From NCBI RefSeq assembly GCF_028748185.1, contig NZ_CP118164.1, positions 496,001-560,000 of the forward strand: 64,000 bases of DNA, given 5' to 3'. The notes under the pieces are model-generated. The model did not search any database and was not told the origin of the DNA. It saw only the letters and a list, made by a program, of their open reading frames with translations. Below are positions 28,235 to 37,408 of this stretch, piece by piece. Positions within the stretch are counted from its first letter, which is position 1; every line of letters starts with the position of its first letter. The translations under genes and the position numbers were made by a program. The stretch comes from Bremerella sp. P1. Its GTDB lineage: Bacteria; Planctomycetota; Planctomycetia; Pirellulales; Pirellulaceae.

Positions 28235-29278
28235 TTACGCAGCTTTAGGATGCCGCATATTGAGCAAGATGTCTACCTGACTCAGGACGTCCACCGTCGG
28301 AATTGCCTGCATTGCCTCGTTTCCGGCCCGGCGTCGTTTACGGCAGGAAAGGGGATCGTGCATGTTTTGGATGGTCCGGTGGATGCCGCGACAAGGACTA
28401 TAGTACTCTGCCTTGGTCACGCCGAACAAGGAAATGGTAGGCGTTTCGAGTGCTACGCCGAAGTGCAAAGGCCCCGTATCACCGCTGACAAGCAGCTTGG
28501 CGTGACGGATCGTTTCTTTCATCTCCGCGATCGACATTTTGGGCAGAATCGTGACGCTATGCGGGGCGATCGAACGAGCCGTTTCGGCAGCCTGTTTGGC
28601 GTATTCGAACTCCTTGTCGCTTCCCCACAGCAGCAGACTCGGTATCTCGTACCGCATGAACAGGTCTGCCGCCACCTCGCCAAAGCGGGCCGGGACCCAT
28701 GTTTTCGAGTACCACCCGGCACCCACGTTCAACACCGCATAGCGATCGCTCGAGATGACCGGCACTCGGCTGGCGATGGCCTGGTGGGCGACTTGGTCGT
28801 AGGGCATCTGAAACTCAAGGGCCGGCTTCGTGATTCCCAGCGGCTCGAGCAGTTCCAGGTAGCGCTCGGCAATATATTTCGCGGAAGGAGCGATTCGCGT
28901 ACCTGCCAGGTTGGGGGCAATTTCGCGAGATTGTCCTCGCGTGAAGGTGATCTGTTGCGTCCGCCCGGACAGCCATCCAGCTACCGCACTCTTGGTCAGA
29001 CCTTGTACATCAAGCACGATCTCGAACTTATGTCGCGAAAGGGCACGCCGCAATCGATTGATTTCGACCGGCTTGGTGAGCCAGCCTTTTTCGACGGTAA
29101 ACAGGAAGTTGAGATCGGTCCGATCCGCGAGTACCTTTGAGGCCGCCGGCTCGGCAACCCAGCCAATTTGAGCCGCGGGATAAGCCTTTCGCAGCGCACA
29201 CAGCACTGGTAGCGTAAGGACGGTATCTCCCAGAGCACTAAGGCGAGTGATAAGAATGCGTGGGGCAGGTGATAGCAT
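28235..29278 (-). CDS. Glycosyltransferase family 9 (heptosyltransferase-like)
   Basis: About 347 residues from ATG 29278, preceded by AAGGAG; a TTG at 29290 sits directly on that site and is unlikely. It has the GT-B halves of family 9: ILITRLSALGDTVLTLPVL at the start and SGDTGPLHFGVALETPTISLFG near 270-290. GT9 enzymes add heptose or related sugars to lipopolysaccharide core on the cytoplasmic face. That fits planctomycetes, which make LPS-like glycolipids. The gene is followed by the M28 gene on the same strand. Confidence 0.88.
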   Translation of the reverse strand: MLSPAPRILITRLSALGDTVLTLPVLCALRKAYPAAQIGWVAEPAASKVLADRTDLNFLFTVEKGWLTKPVEINRLRRALSRHKFEIVLDVQGLTKSAVAGWLSGRTQQITFTRGQSREIAPNLAGTRIAPSAKYIAERYLELLEPLGITKPALEFQMPYDQVAHQAIASRVPVISSDRYAVLNVGAGWYSKTWVPARFGEVAADLFMRYEIPSLLLWGSDKEFEYAKQAAETARSIAPHSVTILPKMSIAEMKETIRHAKLLVSGDTGPLHFGVALETPTISLFGVTKAEYYSPCRGIHRTIQNMHDPLSCRKRRRAGNEAMQAIPTVDVLSQVDILLNMRHPKAA

Positions 29279-29390
29279 GGGCTTCGACAACTCCTTTTGT
29301 CGCGTGCCAGTTCAGGCGGCACGGATGCGGAGCGTATCGTAGGGGCAATCGACCTGCGGTGGCAATAGAGGTTCGGCCGTCATCCGCTTA

Positions 29391-30638
29391 TTAATAGATT
29401 TCGCGGAGCTGCCACTTTCCGAGGGTCACGTCCAACTCTTTGGTCTCCGTCCCTCGAACGGCGATCATTTTCACCTTGTCGCCTGCTTTCTTATCTTGCA
29501 GCAACTCGATCAAGTGCATGAACCCTTGGACCTTCACCCCGTTGACTTCCACCACGGTGTCGCCGCCACGCAGGCCAGCTTTGTAGGCACCCGTATCCTG
29601 GTCGACACTCTGCACAACGCATGGGCCCCGATTACCATCGCTGGGACCACGCACACCGAGAAAACCACCGCTACGGAACTTGAGTCCATCCGGCAGCACG
29701 CCTGGCAGCGCCGAGCGAATTCGCTCCTGCTCGGCGACGTCCTTGAAGACCTCTTTGCCGTCGACCACCATGCCAAACATTTCCACATGATGCAGCGAAG
29801 TCATCTTCTTCAGCAGGGGAGCCGGCGACGACTTCAAATTCAAATAGTACAGCCGCAGCCAATCGATCTTATGCATGATTGGTTCCAACTCGCGCAGCAT
29901 TTCGATATCGACAGGGCCATCTTTGATCGTCATCAGATGAACGTTGGGCATCTTGGCGATCTCGGCAAACCAATCCGCCGTGATTTTATCGTTTTCGATC
30001 TGTACGTCTTCAATGAAGCCCAGGTGCTGCAAGTAGTGAAGTTCCTTGGCCGAGCCGGTGTAGTCGTTGGTAATCCAAATCCCAGGCCCTTCATCCAGCG
30101 TCTGAAACCCTTGCTGCGGGGCGTAACTGGTGAACTTCACTCCCAGGCCGCTCAGAATACGAATCGCACGTTCGCGTTGAAGTGGCTCGATTCGCTTGAG
30201 CACATCGCCGGCATAGGCGCCGACACGATCGTTCTCGGTCGCCGCGACCAGGGCCAGCTTGGCACTTGCTTCGATCTCGGTCTCGATATCATCCCCAATG
30301 GCAAATGCCCGCAGCACGTGGATACAACGAAAGGCCTTTTCCAGACTGCCGGATCGCACCGCATCGGCCAAAGGTCCAATGGCAGCCTGGTGGGCACCAA
30401 TCAGTTTCTGCGTCGCATTTTCGCGCAAGAGAAACTTGTCGCTGTCGAGCTGATCGATCCACGACGTGATCTCCGCCGAGGTCGGTGGCTGTTTGGCTGG
30501 AGCTCCCTCAGAGGGCTCGGCCCCGTAGGCAGCCGGCGCAAGCATCATGCCGCCCCAAATCAGGCAACCCAACAGACTTAGTGTTCGACAACGTGTCACG
30601 AGCGATCTCGGTTTAGGGGACGACGACAGATGAGGCAT
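29391..30638 (-). CDS. Exported PDZ-domain protein
   Basis: 415 residues. A long signal peptide (about 1-40) is followed by a helical region (about 45-140), and then a leucine-repeat-like segment (about 165-290, with NVHLMTIKDGPVDIEML and IDWLRLYYLNLKSS). A C-terminal PDZ domain occupies about 315-405 (LGVRG, AYKAGLRGGDTVVEVNGVKV). No protease residues were found, so it is more likely a periplasmic adaptor or scaffold. The gene starts 75 bases from the divergent methyltransferase gene. Confidence 0.75.
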   Translation of the reverse strand: MPHLSSSPKPRSLVTRCRTLSLLGCLIWGGMMLAPAAYGAEPSEGAPAKQPPTSAEITSWIDQLDSDKFLLRENATQKLIGAHQAAIGPLADAVRSGSLEKAFRCIHVLRAFAIGDDIETEIEASAKLALVAATENDRVGAYAGDVLKRIEPLQRERAIRILSGLGVKFTSYAPQQGFQTLDEGPGIWITNDYTGSAKELHYLQHLGFIEDVQIENDKITADWFAEIAKMPNVHLMTIKDGPVDIEMLRELEPIMHKIDWLRLYYLNLKSSPAPLLKKMTSLHHVEMFGMVVDGKEVFKDVAEQERIRSALPGVLPDGLKFRSGGFLGVRGPSDGNRGPCVVQSVDQDTGAYKAGLRGGDTVVEVNGVKVQGFMHLIELLQDKKAGDKVKMIAVRGTETKELDVTLGKWQLREIY

Positions 30639-30721
30639 GTTCTGCTATTGTGGGAAGATATGGCCAATTATTCCAGGGCAAAACCAATTTCCCGCCCCTT
30701 GCATAATCTCTGTTGATCAAC

Positions 30722-31588
30722 ATGACCGCTGCCGATCTGGCCTCATTTCAATATAGCTTGCTCGACTTCGGCTCGGGTCGAAAGTTAGAACAATTCGGAT
30801 CGGTCGTTCTCGATCGGTATTCTCCGTCTGCCGAAGGATTTAAGGCCACCAAGCCCAATCTCTGGTCGCAGGCCATCGCCAAGTACGTACGCCGAACCGA
30901 AACCCAGGGCGACTGGCTCGACGCCGACCGCTTGCCTGCCACTTGGGAAGTTACCGCCGGTCCGCTGAAATTTCGCTTGAAAACAACCAAGTTCGGTCAC
31001 TTGGGTCTCTTCCCCGAACAGTTTGCCAACTGGAAGTGGCTAACGCAAACCTGCCAGGAAAGCTCACGCCCGCTGCGAATACTCAACTTGTTCGCCTATA
31101 CCGGTGGGTCTTCGCTGGCATGTGCTTTGGGAGGAGCCGAAGTCACGCATGTCGATGCGGCCGCCAACGTGGTGAAATGGGCGCGAGCCAACGCCGAGCT
31201 TTCCGACATGGCCGACGCCCCCATTCGCTGGATCACCGAAGATGCCCGCAAGTTCGTCAAACGCGAAATCAAACGGGGCAACACGTACGACGGCGTCATC
31301 CTCGATCCGCCCAGCTATGGTCACGGATCGAAGGGGGAAGTCTGGCGTATCAGCAAACACCTTCCGCTGTTGATGGGCTACCTGAACGAGCTTCTGGCCG
31401 AAGATCCCAAGCTGGTTCTGCTGACCTGCCATTCGCCAGGCTACGAAGACGACACGCTCCAGCATATGATCGACGAAGCGTTTCCCAGCATTTCCCGCCG
31501 GCAGATTGAAGCCGGACCGTTGACCATCCCCGATCGCAACGGACGCCACCTGCCCAGCGGGTACTACGCGAGTTTTGCCAACGTCTAG
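30722..31588 (+). CDS. Class I SAM-dependent RNA methyltransferase (COG1092/RlmI-RlmK type)
   Basis: About 288 residues from ATG 30722 (TTG 30713 alternative). The SAM site is LNLFAYTGGSSLACALGGA, then VTHVDAA, and a DPPSYG catalytic motif near residue 197. The C-terminus (VLLTCHSPGY, PDRNGRHLPSGYYA) is typical of the COG1092 family, which methylates 23S rRNA. No PUA domain is visible and the protein is shorter than E. coli RlmI. The TrmH-family gene starts 12 bases later, so the two RNA modifiers probably share a transcript. Confidence 0.85.
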   Translation: MTAADLASFQYSLLDFGSGRKLEQFGSVVLDRYSPSAEGFKATKPNLWSQAIAKYVRRTETQGDWLDADRLPATWEVTAGPLKFRLKTTKFGHLGLFPEQFANWKWLTQTCQESSRPLRILNLFAYTGGSSLACALGGAEVTHVDAAANVVKWARANAELSDMADAPIRWITEDARKFVKREIKRGNTYDGVILDPPSYGHGSKGEVWRISKHLPLLMGYLNELLAEDPKLVLLTCHSPGYEDDTLQHMIDEAFPSISRRQIEAGPLTIPDRNGRHLPSGYYASFANV

Positions 31589-31600
31589 GAGAAACTCACT

Positions 31601-32404
31601 ATGGAAATCATCCGTTCGCTCCAAAACGCTCAGATCAAATCGGCTGTAAAGCTTCGTGACCGACGTGGCCGCGCGCAGCAGGGACGCACCGTGATTGATG
31701 GCCTCCGCGAAATTCGCCGTGCTCTTCAATCAGGCTTTCCGATCGAAACGATCTTCGTCTTTCCAGAAGCCATCTCCGGTCCTGAGTCTGCCTACTTTGA
31801 ACAAGTTCTGACCGACTACGACGACATCCCGATCGTGCACGTGACGCGCGAAGTCATGGAGAAACTGGCCTTCGGTCAACGCGTCGAAGGAGCGGTTGCC
31901 GTCGCGAAGATTGCAGAGAAAAAGCTTGCCGACGTTGTTCTTCCCGAATGCCCGCTGGTCGTCGTCATCGAACAGGTCGAGAAGCCGGGCAATGTTGGAG
32001 CCATCTTGCGAACGATGGACGCCGTAGGAGCGGATGTCTTGATTTCAGCGGACGGTCGCACCGATTTGTTCAACCCCAACGCGATTCGCGCCAGCCTGGG
32101 TACGATCTTTTCGGCAACCGTCGTCGATGCGACCTCGGAAGAGACGATCGCGTTTCTGAAGGACAACCAGTTCCAAATCTATGCCGCCCGCGTCGATGGG
32201 TCGGTACCCTATACCACGGTCGACATGAAACAGGCCACCGCGCTGGTGCTGGGCAGCGAAGCCCACGGCTTGAGTGACAAATGGCACCAGGCAGGGATCG
32301 TCAATATCCACCTGCCGATGCAGGGCATTGCAGACAGTTTGAACGTCTCGACCACCGCGGCTGTTCTCCTGTATGAGACGCTGCGGCAGCGGACTTCACC
32401 TTAG
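31601..32404 (+). CDS. TrmH/SpoU-family RNA 2'-O-methyltransferase
   Basis: 267 residues. An N-terminal substrate-binding domain (about 1-100, SLQNAQIKSAVKLRDRRGR) precedes a SPOUT knot domain with the three motifs: EQVEKPGNVGAILRTMDAVG, LVLGSEAHGLSD and LPMQGIADSLNVS. The Asn/Arg in motif 1 and the motif 3 loop bind SAM. The target is probably 23S rRNA or tRNA. Its stop overlaps that of the convergent folD by three bases. Confidence 0.9.
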   Translation: MEIIRSLQNAQIKSAVKLRDRRGRAQQGRTVIDGLREIRRALQSGFPIETIFVFPEAISGPESAYFEQVLTDYDDIPIVHVTREVMEKLAFGQRVEGAVAVAKIAEKKLADVVLPECPLVVVIEQVEKPGNVGAILRTMDAVGADVLISADGRTDLFNPNAIRASLGTIFSATVVDATSEETIAFLKDNQFQIYAARVDGSVPYTTVDMKQATALVLGSEAHGLSDKWHQAGIVNIHLPMQGIADSLNVSTTAAVLLYETLRQRTSP

Positions 32405-33285
32405 CCCTGCGTCTGAATCATCGCGGCCTTGAGCGTATTCTCCATCAGCATCGTGACGGTCAGCCTTCCGACGCCGCCGGGCACCGGGGTCACAGCTCCT
32501 GCAACCTCCAGCAGCGCGTCGTAGTCGACATCGCCGCAGAGACCATCTTCGGTGCGGTTGATGCCCACATCCACAACCACCGCACCTGGCTTGACCATGT
32601 CGGCGGTCACAAACTTGGCGACGCCGATCGCGGCCACCAAAATGTCGGCCTGAAGAGTCAGTTCCTTCAGATTCGGTGTGCGGCTATGGGCAACGGTAAC
32701 CGTCGCATTCGCGTAGTCGGAACCGCACGTCTCGCTGGTTCGCTGCATGAGCATTAACGCCAACGGCTTGCCGACAATATCGCTGCGGCCAAGAATTACT
32801 ACGTTCTTCCCGGCGGTCGGCAGATCGAAGTGCTTCAAAATCTGGACGACACCATGCGGCGTACACGGCAAAAAGTTGGGTCGTCCCTGAGAAAGTAGAC
32901 CGACGTTGCTGGGATGAAAACAGTCGACATCCTTCCGAGGATCGATCGCATCCAACACCTCGGAGGCATCCAGATGCTTCGGAAGCGGCAGCTGAACCAA
33001 TATGCCGCTGACACTGTCGTCTTGGTTAAGCTGCTCGACCAAGGCCAGAAGTTCCGCTTGCGTAATGTCGTCTGGCTTACGGAAAAGTTGGCTCGTCATG
33101 CCTACCTTTTGACAGGCCCGTTCCTTGTTTCGCACGTAAACCTGGCTGGCCGGGTCTTCCCCAACCAAAACCGCTGCCAAACAAGGAGTTACGCCCGTTT
33201 TTGCCTTGAACTGTTCAACCCGCTGGGCGATATCGTCTTGCAAAGCGGCGGAGACCGTTTTTCCATCCAGAATCGTCGCAGTCAC
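32401..33285 (-). CDS. folD: Bifunctional methylenetetrahydrofolate dehydrogenase/cyclohydrolase
   Basis: About 294 residues from GTG 33285, with GAGG seven bases upstream; an ATG at 33318 would add 11 residues. FolD motifs are clear: YVRNKERACQKVGM with the catalytic Lys, VQLPLPKHLD, GRSDIVGKPLALMLM, VVDVGINR and TPVPGGVGRLTVTML. It interconverts 5,10-methylene-, methenyl- and 10-formyl-tetrahydrofolate with NADP. The folate route here coexists with a gene of the methanofuran/tetrahydromethanopterin route (fhcA at 35.7-37.4 kb). Confidence 0.95.
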   Translation of the reverse strand: MTATILDGKTVSAALQDDIAQRVEQFKAKTGVTPCLAAVLVGEDPASQVYVRNKERACQKVGMTSQLFRKPDDITQAELLALVEQLNQDDSVSGILVQLPLPKHLDASEVLDAIDPRKDVDCFHPSNVGLLSQGRPNFLPCTPHGVVQILKHFDLPTAGKNVVILGRSDIVGKPLALMLMQRTSETCGSDYANATVTVAHSRTPNLKELTLQADILVAAIGVAKFVTADMVKPGAVVVDVGINRTEDGLCGDVDYDALLEVAGAVTPVPGGVGRLTVTMLMENTLKAAMIQTQG

Positions 33286-33627
33286 AGGGAACCTCGCTAG
33301 GTCAGGTGTCAGGCACATGGGAGAGAACGGGACCCATTTTATAAGCCGACACCCCCGCGCAAACTACCACCTTAAAGCGATTCCGGTCCCTTCGCCCCAC
33401 TCATCAGGGGACAGGTTACCGATGCCCAGTGTTAACTTGGGCAATATCGATCAGCGAATCAGCGTCAAATTGACGCATTACGAAGAATTGAAGGAATGTG
33501 TATATTAGGCGCGTTGTCCCCCGTTTTGGCCGGATTGCCTAAGACTGGGGACTTTCAGCGTGCCGAAGTACTGTATTTTCGCAGGCCAATCCTCCTGCCA
33601 CCTACTTACCCACAATAACTTAGCTCT
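33286..33627. other. Intergenic region between folD and the sulfite/nitrite reductase gene
   Basis: A divergent control region of 342 bases. TTGACG (33470-33475) and TATATT (33501-33506) are present but 25 bases apart, too far for one promoter. Near 33388-33415 a weak inverted GGTCCC...GGGGACAGG resembles the C-rich element at 38851. No gene was found. Confidence 0.4.
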
Positions 33628-35337
33628 ATGGCTTCCACTGATAACAAGCTGAGCCCGGTTGAGGGCATCAAAGACGAAAGCAACTACCTTCGCGGCAACA
33701 TCGAAGCTGAATTCGCGGACGGAACCGACCATTTCAGCAAAGAGAGCATCCAGCTGATCAAACACTTCGGGATGTATCAGCAAGATGACCGCGACGCTCG
33801 AGCAGCGAACCGAGCCAAAGGTGGTGGCAAAGATTACATCATGATGATCCGCACCCGGCTGCCGGCTGGTCTTCTGACCGGCAAGCAGTTGATGGAAGAG
33901 CTGGATCTGTGCGACGACATCGGCAACGGCACTCTCCGCATCACCAGCCGTCAGGCCACGCAGTTCCACGGCATCCAGAAGGGTGACGTGCGTCAGTTGA
34001 TGCAGCGTATGAAGGGCGTCGGTCTCACCACGCTCGGTGCTTGCGGCGACGTCAACCGAAACGTCATGTGCTGCCCGGCTCCGTTCAAGAACAACCAGCT
34101 GCACGACCAGATCCAACAGACGTCGTTTGCCATCGCGGACCACTTTGCTCCACGCACGGGTGCCTACCGCGAGATCTTCCTGCAAGATCCGGAAACCGGC
34201 GAGAAGACTCGCGTCGACGAGAACGGCAACGAAATCGTTGAACCGATCTACGGCAAGCATTACCTGCCGCGTAAGTTCAAGATGGGCATCTGCCTGCCGG
34301 AAGACAACTGCATCGATGTCTACACCCAGGACCTGGGCATGATCGCCATCCACGAAGGTGGCAAGATCCTCGGTTACAACATCCTGGTTGGTGGCGGCAT
34401 GGGCCGCACGCCAAGTGCCGACAAGACCTACCCAGCACTGGGCATGAAGCTGACCTACGTTTCGCCAGAAGACCTGATCGGTGTCTGCGAAGCCGTCGTC
34501 AAGGTTCAGCGCGACTTTGGTAACCGGGAAGACCGCAAGGTTGCTCGCTTGAAGTACACCGTCCGCAACATGGGTCTTCCGGAGTTCAAGAAGAAGGTCG
34601 AAGAATACTTCGGTCGTGAACTCCCAGAACCACACGAAGCGGACGTTACCGACTTCGACGACCACAAAGGCTGGTCGGCCCAGGGAGACGGCAAGTGGTT
34701 CTATGGCCTCAATGTCGAGAACGGCCGTATCGCCGACTTCGACGATTGCAAGCTGAAGACCGCCATTCGTGAAGTCTGCACGACCCTCAACCCAGGCATC
34801 CACTTCACCGGCCATCAAGACATCATCTTTAGCGACATCGCCGAAGAAGATAAGTCGAAGCTGGAAGAGATCCTGAAGAAGCACAACGTCGTGCTGACCG
34901 AAGAGATCAGCAACACGCTGCGTTGGTCGATGGCTTGTGTCGCGTGGCCAACGTGTGGTCTTTCGATTACCGAAAGCGAACGGGCCCTGCCTGGCATGGT
35001 CGATGACCTGGAGAAGGAAGTCGCCAAGCTCGGTCTGCAGGACGAGAAGTTCACCCTGCGAATGACCGGTTGCCCCAACGGCTGTGCTCGCCCCTACAAC
35101 AGCGACATCGGCCTGGTCGGACGTGCCAAGGAAAAGTACACGATGTTCCTCGGCGGCCGCCTGCTCGGTAACCGCTTGAGCTACATCTATAAAGACATGG
35201 TCCCTGCCGACGAAGTGGTGCCGGAACTGGTGAAGGTCTTCACCGTGTTCAAAGAGCAACGCAACGAAGGGGAAAGCCTGGGCGACTTCTGCGATCGCCT
35301 CGGTCAGGAAAAGCTTCTGGAAGCCACCGGCGGCTAA
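33628..35337 (+). CDS. Sulfite/nitrite reductase, siroheme [4Fe-4S] haemoprotein
   Basis: 569 residues. It has the two-fold repeated sulfite/nitrite reductase architecture with the siroheme-[4Fe-4S] ligands in CVAWPTC (C-X5-C near 440-446) and CPNGC (C-X3-C near 482-486), followed by ARPYNSDIGLVG. The DFGNREDRKVARLKY repeat-linker and TGxH segment are also typical. It reduces sulfite to sulfide or nitrite to ammonia, six electrons at a time. The N-terminal sequence and length fit the assimilatory sulfite reductase-like group, but sulfite and nitrite enzymes cannot be told apart safely. The terminator at 35387 makes it monocistronic. Confidence 0.9.
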   Translation: MASTDNKLSPVEGIKDESNYLRGNIEAEFADGTDHFSKESIQLIKHFGMYQQDDRDARAANRAKGGGKDYIMMIRTRLPAGLLTGKQLMEELDLCDDIGNGTLRITSRQATQFHGIQKGDVRQLMQRMKGVGLTTLGACGDVNRNVMCCPAPFKNNQLHDQIQQTSFAIADHFAPRTGAYREIFLQDPETGEKTRVDENGNEIVEPIYGKHYLPRKFKMGICLPEDNCIDVYTQDLGMIAIHEGGKILGYNILVGGGMGRTPSADKTYPALGMKLTYVSPEDLIGVCEAVVKVQRDFGNREDRKVARLKYTVRNMGLPEFKKKVEEYFGRELPEPHEADVTDFDDHKGWSAQGDGKWFYGLNVENGRIADFDDCKLKTAIREVCTTLNPGIHFTGHQDIIFSDIAEEDKSKLEEILKKHNVVLTEEISNTLRWSMACVAWPTCGLSITESERALPGMVDDLEKEVAKLGLQDEKFTLRMTGCPNGCARPYNSDIGLVGRAKEKYTMFLGGRLLGNRLSYIYKDMVPADEVVPELVKVFTVFKEQRNEGESLGDFCDRLGQEKLLEATGG

Positions 35338-35386
35338 GGCATTCGATTGTGCGACCAACCATTCGAGTTGCTCGCAGAAAGAGAAT

Positions 35387-35426
35387 AAAATGCAGCACTA
35401 CGAGATCGTGGTGCTGCATTTTTTTT
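35387..35426 (+). terminator. Strong terminator after the siroheme reductase gene
   Basis: AAATGCAGCAC before 35399 pairs with GTGCTGCATTT (35411 onward), and the inner bases (TACGA/TCGTG) extend the stem to about 18 pairs with a G-T wobble. A run of eight or more T follows. It lies 50 bases after the stop. Confidence 0.93.
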
Positions 35427-35448
35427 GTGTCTCTATCGGCGGCTTAAC

Positions 35449-35730
35449 ATGAATATGAGCGAGACAAACGGTTGTTTGATGCTGTTTTTCTCGGCGCTCA
35501 CGATAGGAATTCTTATCGCGTTGACCGCATTCCCGATTCTTTTGGGAGTCATGTTCGTCGACGCTTTCGTGATTGATTTTGTCGACGCGTCTTCCGATTG
35601 GCAAAGGAGCCTTACTTCCGGAATTATTGTGGGAGCATCAGTACCCATTGCCATTGGCGAATTTGCTTTGATTCTACGTGCGATCGATAAGAGAGCCTCG
35701 CAGCGTTTGGTACGTCAGCCCAACGACTAA
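35449..35730 (+). CDS. Small hypothetical membrane protein
   Basis: About 93 residues from ATG 35449 (ATG 35455 is also possible). Two hydrophobic segments (about 10-36 and 62-82) flank an acidic turn (FVDASSDWQRS), and the C-terminus is basic (RASQRLVRQP). No family was recognised. It starts directly after the terminator and shares a four-base stop overlap with the convergent fhcA. Its base composition is lower in GC than its neighbours. Confidence 0.55.
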   Translation: MNMSETNGCLMLFFSALTIGILIALTAFPILLGVMFVDAFVIDFVDASSDWQRSLTSGIIVGASVPIAIGEFALILRAIDKRASQRLVRQPND

Positions 35731-37382
35731 GAAGTCACCACAGTCTCGACCGCGCCCAGATGTTCTTTCTCGATCGCAAAGTTGCGGAAGCGGATCGTGT
35801 GGGCGTCGTCAAACCACTTCTGAATCACCGGCAGCTGACCGTCGTCCATGCAAGGCGAAACGGTAAACAGCTTGCCGAAGACTTCGCTGCCGATCTCACC
35901 ATCTTCGACAATCACGCGGCCGGCCTGCACCACGTAGCGTGGGCGTTGGAACATCTCGGTGCGGTTGGTGCTGGGCGTGTAGATCGTGACGTCCGCGTCG
36001 GCACCTTCGCCCAGGTGTCCCTTGTGGGTCAGCCCCAACAGCTTGGCCGGGGCAGCCCGGGTGATGATCGCGATGTCGTTGAGCGAGTACTCACGATCGA
36101 GCTCGGCCAGCGTTGTGCGTTCGCCCAGCAGCTTATGCATCTTGCTGATCGCTTCGCGGCGGAAGGCCGAATCCATCAAGAGGTGGATCACTTCCGGATA
36201 GCGGAACACGGCACCACCGTTGGGATGATCGCTACTCATGGCGATTCGCCACGGGTCTTCAATCAGCAAGTACCACTCCAGCGCGGCCGCCCACTGCACG
36301 GCATGCACCAGCGTCTTCTTCGGCTGGAACTCCATTGGGATCACGCCGCAGCTCGCTTCCAACTCGCTATCGGCCGCGTACCAGCGATTGCCGCTCAGCT
36401 TGGACAGGAAGTAACCGAACGGAGCATCCCCCGTGATGCCCAGCGTCTTGCCGGGATTCACGTGGCCGACGTCGATCGAAATATTCGGGTTGGCGTTCAC
36501 ATACTCGGCCAAACGAGCCGCATCCGAGCGGAAGCTGGACGGGTCATTCTCGTCGCCGGCGTAGCTATGAAACTGCGTGTGAGCGAAGTGTCCGCGATGT
36601 CCATCGAGGGCCTGCATCGTACGCAGGGTGGTCTCGCTATTGCCTGGCACACCCAGATTGTTGCAGTGAATGTGCACGGCGTGCGGCAAGTTCAATCGAT
36701 CGACCGAGGCCGCCAGGTTCCGCACGATTGCCCTGGGCGAAACTCCGAAGCCTGGGACTGGCTCGTCCAACTGCTGGACCGACTTACGGCTGATCTGCTT
36801 CCAGTTCTCGACGCCGCCAGGGTTCACGATCTTCACGGCGTAGCCATGCGTCGAACCGAGAGCCCACGCCAGGTAGGCATCCAGGCAATCACTTCGCTCT
36901 TCGCGAATGCGGTCCATGACGAACTGGTTGTTGCCGAACAGCAGGTAGAAACCTTTGTCCAACAGCGGCGTGTCGAGAAGGTCTTCATGAGCATGCCGGG
37001 CATGCAAACCAGGAATCGCGGCATCCATGGCCGTCGTGTAGCCAAGCCCGGCGAACATGTAACCGGTGCCGACACAACTGGGCAAGAGGCCACCACTAGC
37101 GCTGCGGCGGCCTTCGCTGCGGGGGATGCCTTCATCGCGTCGATACTCAGGCGTCATCTGCCGACCGATGTTCACCTTCGGCCCGGCAATGTGACAGTGC
37201 ATGTCGACACCGCCCGGCATGACGACGTATCCGCGGCAATCGATCCGCCGATCGATCGCCGGGTTGTCTTCTGTAGGAGGGCGGACAACCTTGCCGTTTT
37301 TCAGCCAGAGGGTGCGTACCTCGCCATCGATACCGTTAGCCGGATCGTGGAGGATTCCGTTTTCCAGGACGAGGTAACCCAT
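35727..37382 (-). CDS. fhcA: Formylmethanofuran dehydrogenase subunit A (formyltransferase/hydrolase complex)
   Basis: 551 residues. It has an amidohydrolase fold with the metal site MHCHIAGPKVNIGR near 60-73 and the later HIHCNNLG near 237. The N-terminus DPANGIDGEVRTLW and the C-terminal metal-dependent beta-sandwich end match FwdA/FhcA. In planctomycetes and methylotrophs this subunit acts in the Fhc complex that hydrolyses formyl-H4MPT-bound formyl to formate during C1 oxidation. The partner subunits fhcB, C and D are not adjacent, which is common for dispersed planctomycete C1 genes. It is followed upstream (27-base gap) by tatC on the same strand. Confidence 0.93.
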   Translation of the reverse strand: MGYLVLENGILHDPANGIDGEVRTLWLKNGKVVRPPTEDNPAIDRRIDCRGYVVMPGGVDMHCHIAGPKVNIGRQMTPEYRRDEGIPRSEGRRSASGGLLPSCVGTGYMFAGLGYTTAMDAAIPGLHARHAHEDLLDTPLLDKGFYLLFGNNQFVMDRIREERSDCLDAYLAWALGSTHGYAVKIVNPGGVENWKQISRKSVQQLDEPVPGFGVSPRAIVRNLAASVDRLNLPHAVHIHCNNLGVPGNSETTLRTMQALDGHRGHFAHTQFHSYAGDENDPSSFRSDAARLAEYVNANPNISIDVGHVNPGKTLGITGDAPFGYFLSKLSGNRWYAADSELEASCGVIPMEFQPKKTLVHAVQWAAALEWYLLIEDPWRIAMSSDHPNGGAVFRYPEVIHLLMDSAFRREAISKMHKLLGERTTLAELDREYSLNDIAIITRAAPAKLLGLTHKGHLGEGADADVTIYTPSTNRTEMFQRPRYVVQAGRVIVEDGEIGSEVFGKLFTVSPCMDDGQLPVIQKWFDDAHTIRFRNFAIEKEHLGAVETVVTS

Positions 37383-37408
37383 GAGCGAATCCTTGCTGGT
37401 GCGAGGTG

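Noticed and set aside
33505-35358. 617-residue minus-strand open frame
   Set aside because: It is the antisense of the siroheme reductase gene, which has complete cofactor motifs; the frame reflects biased codon use.
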